A stretch of DNA of 64,000 nt, taken from assembly GCA_037501455.1 (NCBI GenBank), contig CM074860.1, forward strand, positions 39,256,501 through 39,320,500. The letters run 5' to 3'. The notes beneath the pieces are model-generated. The model was not told the origin of the DNA. It made no database searches and saw only the letters and a list, made by a program, of their open reading frames with translations. Every line of letters starts with the position of its first letter. Position 1 is the stretch's first letter. This document shows positions 1 to 10,859 of this stretch, in pieces. A program made the translations under genes and the position numbers. This DNA comes from Lantana camara (Eukaryota > Streptophyta > Magnoliopsida > Lamiales > Verbenaceae).

Positions 1-3000
1 GAGACCAAGGTATGTTTTCAATTCCGTGTAAAATAGGTAGCCTTGGTATTAAGAAAGCTACGTGTGATTTGGGTGCGTCAATAAATGTTATGCCTCTATC
101 TGTCTATACTGCGCTTAATCTTGGTCCTTTGAAAGGTACAGGTGTTATAATCCAGCTTGCTGATCGATCCGTAGTGTACCCGGAAGGAATATTGGAGGAT
201 GTGCTCGTACAAGTCAACGAATTGGCTTTTCCTGCTGATTTCTTCGTTCTAGACATGGAAGATGATAAATCTTCTAAATCTTCTGATATTTTGCTGGGTC
301 GCCCATTTTTGAGCACTGCTAGAGCTAAAATAGACGTTCATAATGGAGTGTTAACTCTTGAATTTGACGGTGACATTGTTAAATTTAATGTCTATGATGC
401 TATGAAACGTCCTGATGAATTGTCTAGTGTGTTTTGTATTGATGTGATTGATGATTTGACTGATAAGGTTTTCGAATTGGATAATTTAGAAGCTCTGAGT
501 TATGTACTTTATAACAATTTGCATGCTGAAAACTTGGTTAATTGGTCAAAAACCATGGTTTTGCCTGAGGAATTGTGTGATACTGTGCTTGAACTAGAGA
601 GTCTAAAACCGGTGTTTAGGAATGTGTTTAAATTGGATTTACCGGTTTCTAACACTAAATTGCTTCCTTCCATCGTGCAGGCACCTGAATTGGAGCTCAA
701 GAAGTTGCCGGAGCACTTGAAATACGCTTACTTGGGCGAAGGAGAAACACTACCTGTGATTATCTCCAATTTGCTCAACAAACTCGAAGAAGAGAAGCTG
801 ATCCGAGTCCTTAAGGAGTTCAAATTGGCCATTGGTTGGACAATTGCTGACATTAAAGGCATAAGTCCATCCACATGCATGCATAAAATCATTCTTACAT
901 ATGATGCTAAGCCTAAACGACAAGCACAACGCCGATTGAATCCCCCGATGATGGAAGTTGTCAAAAAGGAGATTCTAAAACTCCTTGATGCCGGTGTAAT
1001 TTTTCCAGTTTCTGATAGTGAGTGGGTAAGCCCCGTACAGGTTGTGCCCAAGAAAACGGGCATTACAGTTGTGGAGAACGATGAAGGGGATATGGTACCC
1101 ACTCGTGTTCAAAACGGGTGGAGGGTTTGTATGGATTACCGTGGTTTAAATGCTTTAACAAGAAAAGATCATTTTCCCCTCCCCTTTATTGATCAGATGC
1201 TTGAACGTTTAGCTGGAAAATCTCATTATTGTTGTCTTGATGGTTATTCAGGTTTTTATCAGATCCCGGTGGCTCCGGAGGATCAAAGCAAGACAACCTT
1301 CACATGCCAATTTGGGACATTTGCCTTTAGAAGAATGCCGTTTGGACTATGCAATGCACCGGCAACTTTTCAGAGATGTATGGTAAGCATTTTCTCTGAT
1401 TATGTTGAACATATTATTGAGGTATTTATGGATGATTTCACCGTCTATGGTGATTCTTTTGATGAATGTCTCGACAATCTTGCTAAAGTCCTAAAACGAT
1501 GTGCTGAACATAATTTGGTCCTGAATTTTGAAAAATGTCACTTTATGGTTGATGAAGGGATAATACTTGGTCATGTGGTTTCGAGTAAAGGAATTGAAGT
1601 AGATAAATCTAAGATTGATGTTGTAAAATCTCTGCCTTACCCCGTCGGAGTACGGGAGATTCGCTCTTTTCTTGGTCATGCAGGTTTTTACAGGCGTTTC
1701 ATTCAAGACTTCTCCAAGATTACTCGACCTCTATGCCGGCTTCTACAGAAAGATGTGGAGTTTGAATTTGATGATGAATGCAAGAAAGCCTTTGATGTGC
1801 TAAAGGAAAAATTGATTTCAACTCCCATCATGCAACCACCGAATTGGAATTACCCTTTTGAGATCATGTGCGATGCAAGTGACTACGCGGTTGGGGCGGT
1901 ACTTGGGCAAAGGATTGACAAGAGCTCTCATGTCATCTACTACGCTTCAAAAATGCTTGACAATGCCCAAATTAATTACACCACGATGGAAAAAGAACTT
2001 CTTTCTATTGTTTTTGCTTTAGATAAATTCCGTTCGTATTTATTAGGTACTAAAGTCATTATTTTTTCTGATCATGCAGCCTTGAAGCACCTACTTACGA
2101 AGAAGGATGCGAAGCCTAGGTTGATTCGTTGGATTTTGCTCTTACAAGAGTTTGACCTCGAAATCCGGGACAAGAAAGGTTGTGAGAACCTTGTGGCTGA
2201 CCATTTAAGCCGAATTCCAGGAGATATGACTGATTCCACGCCCATACGCGATGAATTTCCTGATGAACAGCTGTTTTCGGCACTGGACGGTAAGGCGTGG
2301 CCACGCTCTACGGCCACGCCCTGGTATGCAGACATTGTAAATTACCTAGCATCAGGTTTATTACCCGATAATCTTTCACGCTCTGAAAAAGATAAAATTA
2401 AAAATGATGCTAAGTATTACATTTGGGATGATCCCTATCTTTGGAAAATAGGTTCTGATCAAATAATTAGGAGATGTGTGTCTGAAAAGGAGTCTGAGTC
2501 CATTTTAAATTTTTGTCACTCTTTTGCATGTGGTGGGCATTTTGGATCAAAACGAACTGCATTGAAAGTACTTGAAAGTGGATTCTTTTGGCCTACTTTG
2601 TTTCGAGATGCTTATATCTGTTGCAAAAGTTGTGAAAATTGCCAACGAACAGGGAATATTGGTCCTAAAAATCAAATGCCTTTGAATCCTATACAACCAT
2701 GTGAAATTTTTGATGTTTGGGGCATTGATTTTATGGGACCGTTTCCCGTTTCTTTTGGCAATCTTTATATACTCCTTGCTGTTGATTATGTCTCAAAATG
2801 GGTGGAAGCTAAAGCCACCCGTACTAATGATTCTAAAGTGGTTGTGGAGTTTGTCAGGTCTCACATCTTTTCTAGGTTCGGTACTCCGAAAGCAATCATA
2901 AGTGACCGTGGCACCCATTTTTGCAATCGCCTTTTGGAGTCTTTGTTGAGCAAGTATCATGTCACACATCGAACATCTACAGCCTACCATCCTCAGACTA

Positions 3001-3617
3001 ATGGTCTAGCAGAAGTATCAAATAGGGAGATTAAATCCATTCTCGAGAAAACGGTCAGCCCGAACAGAAAGGATTGGAGTGTGAGACTGAACGATGCATT
3101 GTGGGCCTATAGAACAGCCTACAAAACCCCGTTGGGGATGTCTCCTTATCGAGTGGTTTATGGTAAGGCATGCCACCTTCCGGTGGAATTGGAGCATCGA
3201 GCTTATTGGGCCATTAAGCAATGCCATTTGAATATGGACGAAGCGAGCGAGAAACGGAAGCTCCAACTTCAGGAGTTGGAAGAGATTCGTAATGATGCTT
3301 ACGAGAATTCGGTCATTTACAAGTCCAAGATGAAGAATTTTCATGACTCGATGATTTTAAGGAAACAATTTCGAATTGGTCAGAAAGTTCTACTTTACAA
3401 TTCTCGTTTACGTCTCTTCCCTGGAAAATTGCGATCACGTTGGATGGGTCCATATGTGGTTACCAATTTCAATCAACAAGGAGCAGTTGAGATCAAGGAT
3501 GTGAAAACCGGGAACATTTTGAAAGTAAACGGCCATCGGCTAAAACCATTTTACGAGAATTTCCAACCTTCCACAGTTGAAGAGACTCGTTTGGAGGATA
3601 TTCCTCCAACTGCTTAA
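1..3617 (+). CDS. pol: Athila pol polyprotein (protease, RT, RNase H, integrase), 5' end outside window
   Basis: Open from the first base to TAA at 3615-3617. The ATG at 12 is internal, because the frame continues upstream as D-Q-G. Counting residues from that Met: an aspartic protease with the active-site variant DLGA at 19-22 and ILLGRPF near 95; reverse transcriptase with catalytic MDD at 473-475; RNase H with a catalytic Asp near 621; integrase with an HHCC zinc finger beginning near 836 and a D-D-35-E triad at D906, D965 and E1001. The C-terminal tail has [13 protein letters not shown], typical of Athila and Tat integrases. There is no internal stop in about 1200 codons, so this copy may be functional or recently inserted. 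The products would reverse-transcribe the element RNA in cytoplasmic particles and integrate the cDNA. Confidence 0.95.
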   Translation, partial: DQGMFSIPCKIGSLGIKKATCDLGASINVMPLSVYTALNLGPLKGTGVIIQLADRSVVYPEGILEDVLVQVNELAFPADFFVLDMEDDKSSKSSDILLGRPFLSTARAKIDVHNGVLTLEFDGDIVKFNVYDAMKRPDELSSVFCIDVIDDLTDKVFELDNLEALSYVLYNNLHAENLVNWSKTMVLPEELCDTVLELESLKPVFRNVFKLDLPVSNTKLLPSIVQAPELELKKLPEHLKYAYLGEGETLPVIISNLLNKLEEEKLIRVLKEFKLAIGWTIADIKGISPSTCMHKIILTYDAKPKRQAQRRLNPPMMEVVKKEILKLLDAGVIFPVSDSEWVSPVQVVPKKTGITVVENDEGDMVPTRVQNGWRVCMDYRGLNALTRKDHFPLPFIDQMLERLAGKSHYCCLDGYSGFYQIPVAPEDQSKTTFTCQFGTFAFRRMPFGLCNAPATFQRCMVSIFSDYVEHIIEVFMDDFTVYGDSFDECLDNLAKVLKRCAEHNLVLNFEKCHFMVDEGIILGHVVSSKGIEVDKSKIDVVKSLPYPVGVREIRSFLGHAGFYRRFIQDFSKITRPLCRLLQKDVEFEFDDECKKAFDVLKEKLISTPIMQPPNWNYPFEIMCDASDYAVGAVLGQRIDKSSHVIYYASKMLDNAQINYTTMEKELLSIVFALDKFRSYLLGTKVIIFSDHAALKHLLTKKDAKPRLIRWILLLQEFDLEIRDKKGCENLVADHLSRIPGDMTDSTPIRDEFPDEQLFSALDGKAWPRSTATPWYADIVNYLASGLLPDNLSRSEKDKIKNDAKYYIWDDPYLWKIGSDQIIRRCVSEKESESILNFCHSFACGGHFGSKRTALKVLESGFFWPTLFRDAYICCKSCENCQRTGNIGPKNQMPLNPIQPCEIFDVWGIDFMGPFPVSFGNLYILLAVDYVSKWVEAKATRTNDSKVVVEFVRSHIFSRFGTPKAIISDRGTHFCNRLLESLLSKYHVTHRTSTAYHPQTNGLAEVSNREIKSILEKTVSPNRKDWSVRLNDALWAYRTAYKTPLGMSPYRVVYGKACHLPVELEHRAYWAIKQCHLNMDEASEKRKLQLQELEEIRNDAYENSVIYKSKMKNFHDSMILRKQFRIGQKVLLYNSRLRLFPGKLRSRWMGPYVVTNFNQQGAVEIKDVKTGNILKVNGHRLKPFYENFQPSTVEETRLEDIPPTA

Positions 3618-3796
3618 CCTTTAAATCAGCCCCGTCGAGTCCGAGACGATAAACAAGGGCGCTGTTTGGGAGGCAACCCAAATATGGCGTTTCAGGCGCC
3701 ATTTCTTCTCCCCGTTTCACTTTTTCGTGTTTTCTTTTGTTTTTCCGGTTTTCCTAGCTTTCTTGTTGATTTTCTGCTCTTTCCTGTGTTGCAGGT

Positions 3797-5989
3797 GTGC
3801 TTAATTGTCCAGATTTGGCCCAGATATTGCTGCTATTCTGCTGTCAAAATTTTGCTGATAACATGACCCTTGAGCGTGGTCAAGTTCAACACCCAAGCCA
3901 TGATCCAAATTCCATCTCTTTTGTTAAAGAAGCAGCCCAGGCCGTTTTTTCTCACCAAACCCGCGACCCGTTCCCCCTCTCTCAAAACGATTCGCGGACC
4001 CTCAGTGAATCCGAACCGACCCGCTCCGCCCTATATCCGACCGACCCGTTTCCAGATTACTTTCTCCCAAATCACAAACCCCCAATTCAATTCCCCCTCC
4101 CCTCAAATCGCGATCAAATCCCTAGCAGAAGAATTCCTCAATCCCGCCGCACCACCTTCTTCAACGGCCAAACTGTGCACCCACACCATCTCTCTCGGTC
4201 TTCCTCCGCCCTAAGTTCCGCCGTTCCACCACCATTCTCCCTCTGCCGTTACACTTCTATGGCCAAAAAACGGAGAACCTCCACCCCAAAGTCCTCCTCC
4301 GCCGGACCTCACCAGCCCAAGCGCCGCAAGTATCCGTGCGGTCACCCCTGCGGCGATTACCCCATCATCGAGACGGAGGAGGATCTCCGCCTCTACCGCG
4401 AGCACCTGGCCCGCGAGCGAGAGGCGGCGGAAACACCTTCACCACTGCCGCCTCCGCCCTTGGATCCGTCGCCGACAGCAGCTAGCTCGCCTCCACCTTC
4501 CGTATCCGAGCCACCACAAGCGCCACCTCCGGCCGCCGTTCTCACAGCGGAGGAGCGGCGAACCAAGCTCCGCCAAGATAACTTGGCCGCCGCCTCCTCC
4601 CTCCCACTCACTCAACTTCAGCCGCGAAGGGTCCCTGTGCCGCAAGGGGTCCGCCGTTCAGACCGTATCAGGAGCGCCACTTACGACAATGGCCCGCGAC
4701 GACCTCCGGTGCTGATTGACCTTAGCCACATACCCCCTAGGCGTCCGCGACGTTCTCCGCCACCCAGATCTATTCCGACGACGCACTCTCACGCGAAACC
4801 CCTCGCCATTTTGCCACCACCTTCACCAGCGACTGCAACGCCGCCTGACGTAGGTCCCTCCTCCACCACAGTGCCATCCGCCTCGTCGGAGCCCTCTGAT
4901 ACAGCACCCAATCCAGTCTCCGAGGCCGGAACCTCGTCCGGCTACCATTCCGCCGCCACCTCTGCGCCTTCGACAGAGGAGGATTCGGGCCCTGATCCGA
5001 CAGCCTCTGAAGAGACTCAACCGGAGTCTCCCCAACCAAAGCAGCCTTCCCAACGCAAAACCCGGCCCAGAACAGCAGCCCGGAGGCAGCCACGACGAGC
5101 TGACATCTTTCCCGAGCCCGAATTTAAGAATGCCCAGCACGCCACCAGGTATAATGAGCTTAATTCGAAAAAAATTGTAGAATGTAGATATCCTGACTTT
5201 GCTGCTTTGCGTGCTTTGGGTTTATATGAAACTGTGACTGAGTATTTTGATAGAATCGGATGGAAAGATTACTTTAAGATGCGACATCCCATGTTTAAAG
5301 ATTTGATGCGTGAATTTTATGCCAGTTTTGAGTTACAGTTGCCTGATGAGTTTGCTTTGTCTTCGCCTGATGTGATCCAATTTTCATTATGTGGGAAGCA
5401 GTTTAATCTTTCAGTGAATGATTTTAATGTGATGCTTGGATTTGTAGCGGAGGATGAGGTAGATTCTGATGATTATGTGGCCTGTTTGTGTGATTATACT
5501 GATGTGCCTGAGTTTGATCCTACTGCTGTATATAGGGCATTTACTAACAAACCAAATGCTAAATATATCCCTAGTGCTTCAAAGGATTACGATTTGGTTG
5601 ATCCGTCCTTGCGGTATATACATAGATTACTTTCTTATTCTTTTGCCGGACGTGTCAATGGTCTTGGAATTCTATCACAAACCACTTTGTTCTTCTTATG
5701 GGCTATGCATGAGGGTAGGCGAGTGAATTTAGGCTTCTGGCTTGCTGTCGAAATGAAAGCTGCATGTGCACATTCTAGGAATTTAATTTTGGGACATATT
5801 GTGACTCAAATTGCTGTGAATGATCATTTGATTGATTTAGATGAGCCACATTTACCTGCTTCAGTTCACATGAAACCTTTGGATTTACATTGCCTTGACA
5901 ATATGTGTATGTTGTCAAAAGTCGGTGAAACGTATAGTTTGTGTCGTGCAGGTATCTTGCCCAAGACTGTTCCCAAGGTGTTCAAATGA
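3797..5989 (+). CDS. Athila-type second ORF in the env position, function unknown
   Basis: This 730-codon ORF starts 180 bp after pol. Residues 1 to about 430 are Pro/Ser/Arg-rich and low in complexity. The more conserved part is about 440-730, including ALGLYETVTEYFDRIGWKDY and FSLCGKQFNLSVNDFNVMLGF, which resembles the Athila ORF-1/env-like protein family of unknown function. No convincing signal peptide or membrane anchor is visible, so I do not call it an envelope protein. The start is uncertain: ATG 4259 begins MAKKRRTSTPK, a basic nuclear-localisation-like segment, and is a plausible alternative because residues 1-154 look like translated leader. The frame stays open past TGA 5987-5989 for 50 more codons to TAA 6140-6142, so the stop may be a mutation or a readthrough site. 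Confidence 0.72.
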   Translation: MLNCPDLAQILLLFCCQNFADNMTLERGQVQHPSHDPNSISFVKEAAQAVFSHQTRDPFPLSQNDSRTLSESEPTRSALYPTDPFPDYFLPNHKPPIQFPLPSNRDQIPSRRIPQSRRTTFFNGQTVHPHHLSRSSSALSSAVPPPFSLCRYTSMAKKRRTSTPKSSSAGPHQPKRRKYPCGHPCGDYPIIETEEDLRLYREHLAREREAAETPSPLPPPPLDPSPTAASSPPPSVSEPPQAPPPAAVLTAEERRTKLRQDNLAAASSLPLTQLQPRRVPVPQGVRRSDRIRSATYDNGPRRPPVLIDLSHIPPRRPRRSPPPRSIPTTHSHAKPLAILPPPSPATATPPDVGPSSTTVPSASSEPSDTAPNPVSEAGTSSGYHSAATSAPSTEEDSGPDPTASEETQPESPQPKQPSQRKTRPRTAARRQPRRADIFPEPEFKNAQHATRYNELNSKKIVECRYPDFAALRALGLYETVTEYFDRIGWKDYFKMRHPMFKDLMREFYASFELQLPDEFALSSPDVIQFSLCGKQFNLSVNDFNVMLGFVAEDEVDSDDYVACLCDYTDVPEFDPTAVYRAFTNKPNAKYIPSASKDYDLVDPSLRYIHRLLSYSFAGRVNGLGILSQTTLFFLWAMHEGRRVNLGFWLAVEMKAACAHSRNLILGHIVTQIAVNDHLIDLDEPHLPASVHMKPLDLHCLDNMCMLSKVGETYSLCRAGILPKTVPKVFK

Positions 5990-6142
5990 AAAAAGGCACA
6001 ACACATTCCACCCTCAACCGCTGAAGCTTCTACGTCACAGCAGCCCGGAGACCCGTGTAACCATGATCGGGACATTGCCTACATCAAGAAGAGTATAGAC
6101 CTGATCCTAGGGTTCCTCCACATTCCACCACCCCCTTATTAA

Positions 6143-7700
6143 GGCGCTCGGCGCGCCCCCGCACTTCAGGGAAGTCCTCTCAATTTTCCTTTTTATGCTT
6201 TGAGGACATAGCATGTTTTAGGTGTGGGGGGAGTTTTTAGTGCTTTAACTGATTTATTTCCGCATGTTTAGGCGTGTTTTAAGGGGTAGTGGCTATTTTT
6301 GGGTGTATATATATGCTGAAAATTTTCAGAAATTTTGGTGTTGATATTATGCATGATTTAGGACTGATTTAGGCTAATTTTGATGTCTTTTTGGCAAATT
6401 TTGAAGGCTGTGAATAGTGATTTTTAGGGCTGTTCGGTAGACTGACATTTAGGGACTGAACTTGTTGGTTTTTGAAGCTGAATTTCCTGTTTAGAGCTGT
6501 GTTGTTGCTGAATATTGTGCTTAAATGCGAGGATGTTGATAATTATGGAACTATGTTGCCCATTTTGAATGCTTTCTAGGAGGTTTGATTGTTGAGTTTA
6601 GCTAGAACGAGTTAGGTTCATTGAATGCATGAAAGTTGTGTAGAATTTGATAAATTAGTATAGTAATATGCCCTCATTTCTTGCGCACTATTGAATGAAT
6701 TAATGTTCTTTGCTTAGATAGAAAGGTCTTTGATTTTCAAATTAGTCTAAAAATTGATTAGAATGCATCTTAGCTCCTTTCGAGGCGAAATTTTTAGTTA
6801 ATGATTGGTTTGGGAAGTGACTTAGGCGATCGTTGTCGGTGGTAAGCCTTTTTCTTGATCCTTTCACAAATAAATCATCCCGTTTGACCCCATTGAGCCT
6901 CATGTTGTGCACATTTTCTTCTTAGCCACGTTACAAGCCACATGCACAACATTAATTTCCTACCCTTCTTTGAATCACACCTTGCTTGCTCATTTGGATT
7001 GGAAATTTTAGATGTCTTTGGCTCCTTTATATTCTCCCTTGTGCTTGAATTTTGAGAGAATGATATACAATGTTGAAAAAAAAAAAGAGATGAAAAGAAA
7101 AAGGGAAAAAGAAGTCAAGAAAAAAAAATGAGCAGAAAAGAGAAAAAGAAAAGAATAGAAAAATTGCAAAGAAAGAAAAAAGTAAGAGTGTGCTTTGAGT
7201 AACAAAAGTTCGATTAGTGAAAAAGGGGGAAATTAAGTTGTAAGGCAAAAGAGGGGTCCGGTAGACGAAAAGGGAATTACCACGGTTTTTATTGTAAAAT
7301 GTGTAAGCTTGGTGTGGTAAGTCACTAAATTCCAAATTTTCCTGACCTTTAACCCAAGCCTTACATTACAAGCTCGAAAGACCTAACGATCTCGAGTCAT
7401 GAGTTAACTACATTAGTGGAGATTGGAGTGAATGGTGCATTCGAAATTGATAATTAGTACTTAGGCGAAAATCATAGACTGATCAATCTAGTCTTTGTAC
7501 ATTCTTTCATTCAATTCACACTACTTTACACGAGGGTATGCTATTTATACTAATTTGTTGAATTTTGTGCAAGGGAGTAATGTGTTGATGAGCTAGACTT
7601 GTTTAAGCGAGAGTTCGATGATTGCCTTTGTGATTGTGTTTGATGGGTGATGTTGTTTCTATTGATTTTCATGATTCCTCGAGGACGAGTAATGAGATAG
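6143..7700 (+). other. Athila 3' noncoding region
   Basis: About 1.5 kb with no credible ORF between the second ORF and the polypurine tract. It holds a G-run motif GGTGTGGGGGGAG near 6220 and a purine-only stretch near 7073-7190. Long noncoding 3' regions of this kind are usual in Athila elements. I see no RNA gene in it. Confidence 0.7.
7073..7190 (+). repeat. Purine-rich low-complexity tract
   Basis: About 120 bases that are almost entirely A and G (runs of GAAAA, AAAAAG and similar) on the plus strand. The short ORFs read here on the opposite strand, rich in Phe, Leu and Ser, come from this composition. Confidence 0.85.
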
Positions 7701-7712
7701 TGTGGGGGAATT
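7698..7712 (+). other. Athila polypurine tract (PPT)
   Basis: The purine-rich TAGTGTGGGGGAATT abuts the TGATACG start of the LTR at 7713. This is where plus-strand primer formation is expected. A similar G-run lies at about 6220. Confidence 0.75.
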
Positions 7713-9324
7713 TGATACGTTGTCAATTAATCATTTTTTATGATTAAATTATGCCCCGAATTATGCTTTGAAATGATGTTATTTATAAAGAATTGATGTT
7801 TTGTTGATATGTCGTAGATTCGGGGGTCGGGAGCAAAATTGGAGCAAATTGGATCGATTTTAGATCCGAATCAGTGCATACAAGCAGAAGATGGAATATT
7901 TGGAAATGGAGCAAATTGCTACTACATGAGATTTAATCTTTTGGAAGTAACTTGAAGATATGCCGAATGGGATTGCCTTGCAATTTAATTATGATAGGTT
8001 ATGGAGCTGCATATTCATTATTTGGAATTTAATGGAGGTGGGCCGAAGAAGTAATTAAGTGGAGAGGACCATTATGGCTTGGCATTGTGGGCTGGGCCGT
8101 GTCTTGGGTTAATTCAGAGAAAGCCCAGTGGATGGAATTAATTATGGGACTCAGCCCTTGTGATATTAGGTGGATGATTTGGTCTGGGAATGGTGGGCCG
8201 CACTTGTGATTGGAATTAATTTGATTAAGCCCAACTTGATGCTGATTCTTGGAGCGCAAGAACTATGTCCAATTTGCTTTAAGATTTGGAGTCCGTCTAT
8301 GCATGCAATTCTTTGATTATATATTAAGGCATCGACAGCTTTCAAAGAGGAGGAATCACGTTACACTTTGGTCGTGTTGAGGCAGCAACTTTGAGCAGCA
8401 GTTCGAGGTTCCGGATACGCACGTCCAGGAGCAGATCTCATCATCGTCCTTCATCTTAGTTTAATCCTTTCTCTCGCTTTTTAGTTGATTTATGTTAAAG
8501 AATTCCTCGATTATTGTTTTTATGGATTTTAGTAGCTAAACTTTTAATTATCTAGCTAGGGATTAAGATTCGTTTTCGAATATTGTGAGACCTAAACGTT
8601 TTATTCAATTCATGTTTATTTAGGCATTTATCTTATCTCCGTGTTTCACGTTTATTGTGATTGATTTATTTAGTGATAGGGCCCGATCATCTAGATAGAT
8701 TTAATTGCATATTGCCAATCTTGATGCTTGAAGTGTAGTAAAGTTGATTGATAATTTGTGGTAAATTAGTGACAGGGTCTTAGCGATAACATTCCTCGTT
8801 CACTAAGGGATTTGATAATCTAATTTAAATCTTGCGTGTGTCACGACTTGGTTAATTAGGGTTGGTGTTTTTATGATTCTTAATGTTGCGAATTCGTTAA
8901 AAACTGTCGAGTGTCTCTAGGTTATCCGACTAATTAAGTAAAAACGAGGTTGAGTCGAGTGTCTCTATCAACTATAGCCAATCTGTCTGAATAACTTGAA
9001 TTTATCCTTAAGTCAATGATCAATATAACAATTCGGATCGAATATCCCTGGCTAGGTAATTTTCCCTTGATTGATTTAATCCTACGTGATTTGCTTGATA
9101 GTTTTAATTAGTTTTAATTAATTCTTGTTAGTTTATTTTAATTGTTTACCTTAGTCTTAATAATTCAAAACCCCCCCTTTTTAATTGTTTCTTTTCGTGG
9201 ATAACTTGGAATTATTAGAAATAAGTCAGCCAGTCTCTGTGGATCGACCCTGTTTACGCTATACTCTGCGTTTAGTCGTCGAATAGGATTTTATATTTAT
9301 TTTTGACGGATTCGACACCTGTCA
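7713..9324 (+). repeat. Athila 3' LTR
   Basis: Begins TGATACGTTG directly after the polypurine tract and ends GACACCTGTCA at 9324, about 1612 bp. The right end is set by the TCA terminus and by the change to Tekay-like LTR sequence from 9325. No second LTR copy is in the window to confirm either end. Confidence 0.75.
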
Positions 9325-10237
9325 GGAGAAACGAACCTCGTCAAGGAGTTTTTGATGAGGAAACGCTAACCGGGCTTTGAGGACTCATGAACCTCATAGC
9401 CACATTGATATGATTAGGTGGTCGGGCCTTGCAATCCCGTCCACCACCCGGAGGAAGAAGGTGTAAGTGTTTATGATTATGAATGATATGAATATGATGA
9501 TGAACGAATATGTATGAATCTGAATGATCACTAATGTAAAGATTGAATTAATATACGCCCCCTCGGCGGGCCATGAAACCTTATGAATGGAATGAATAAA
9601 TTTAATAGTTGTAATCCCGAGCGTTGTTTTCCTTTGTTTTACCCACTTGGGAAATATCTTAAAAACCTCGCACGGGATTATAGCGTGCATGTGTGGGTGT
9701 TTAAATTGTACGATATTATATATGTTATGCCCTATTTTATACCCACCAGTCTCTTATAGACTGAACCCAGCTTTATTTTCAGTTCTTTGCAGGTTTTGGA
9801 GTGCTAGGCGGGATGTTGAGTCTGTCGAGTCGCGTGGTTCAGCTGGAGTGTTTTCACATGCATATTTTCAGTTGTGTAAGTTACAAGAATGTATGAATTG
9901 TTATGTTTTTATTGGTATGGATTCGGGACAGGTTTCTAGGGATAGAATGAAACCGTGATTCGTGCTCTATGATTTATGTTTTATGTTTGGAAATTTCGGG
10001 ATTATGTATCTATGCTAGTTGAACCCATCAATTACTACTTGATCTTATGTTTTGCTTCCGTACTCGCATTAAATTCATGAGTCTGTTTGATTGGTTTTGA
10101 AGGTTTTAGTTCCCGCCTAGCCTAGTGTGTGAGTGAGTCCCCGTTCGCCGTGATTTGGCTCGTGTATGGACACTCCATTTCATATGCGGGTCGGGTCTCG
10201 GTGCTGGGGATGTGGGGCCTTCCGTTGGTGCGCTAGA
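9325..10237 (+). repeat. Tekay-like LTR, 3' fragment (A)
   Basis: This matches the 3' third of the chromovirus LTR at 57700-58504. Shared blocks include the GCCTTGCAA..CCGTCCACC..CCCGGAGG stretch, TATACCCACCAGTC, GTGCTAGGCGGGA, the ATTTGGCTCG..TATGGA segment and GGGTCGGGTCTCGGTGC. The end is degraded (GGTGCGCTAGA instead of GGTGCTACA), so 10237 is approximate. The left part was presumably separated by the Athila insertion and lies outside the window. Confidence 0.7.
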
Positions 10238-10859
10238 TTTATGGACTCGCTTCCCAATGTTTTGGACCGATGTACGGGGGCTGTACACCCTCGGTATCAT
10301 GCAGTTTGGATGGATTGGTTTTGCTTTGTTTAGATTCGGAAGTTCGAATGGAGTGCTCGTTCTCGCCGGGCTTTGCAGTTTATGATCCATATTTTGAAAA
10401 CTTGCATTCTTTGAAAAACTAGTTTGGATAATGAACAACCTTTGGTTTTGCATGCATCGAACCTTTATGCATATTAATCCTATTTCACTTCTCCTCACCG
10501 GTTCCTTCTGAGTTGACCTCCTTTACCTTTCGTGTCCGCAGGGTGCGTTTTGGAGTCATGCTAGGCGGGGTCTTACTTGAGAGTTTTGTGTCGAGTCTAG
10601 CTTTTACTCGTTATGTTGATACATACTTTACGTTTATGTTATGTTTTGGGATTTATGGATTTGGCATGTATGATGTTTTATTATGCTAGTTTGGACCGTG
10701 TTGGTCATTAGGTTGATTTTACATTCTGCACTTGAGCATTTTGTGCTGGACCATGATGGTCACCTTATTTGATGAATGAATGAATTTTATGCACTTATTG
10801 TATTTGATTTAAGCTTCCGTATACTTGTGTTTGATTTACTCGCTTTGTGAGTCTAGTAC

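Larger units (their letters stand above)
1..9324 (+). mobile_element. Athila-type Ty3/gypsy LTR retrotransposon, 3' portion
   Basis: The window opens inside this element. Its order is protease, reverse transcriptase, RNase H and integrase in one frame, then a second long ORF, a noncoding tail, a polypurine tract and an LTR. The pol sequence ([44 protein letters not shown]) and the extra ORF after pol are characteristic of the Athila lineage. The 5' LTR, primer site and gag lie outside the window, so the full length and target duplication cannot be checked. It appears to sit inside a Tekay-like LTR, whose sequence resumes at 9325; the expected right-hand target copy is GGAGA. Confidence 0.93.

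Noticed and set aside
4211..5140. Minus-strand ORFs of 64-107 codons
   Set aside because: Shadows of the GC-rich, proline-rich half of the Athila second ORF.
7008..7335. Phe/Leu/Ser-rich minus-strand ORFs
   Set aside because: Complement of the purine tract in the Athila tail; composition only.
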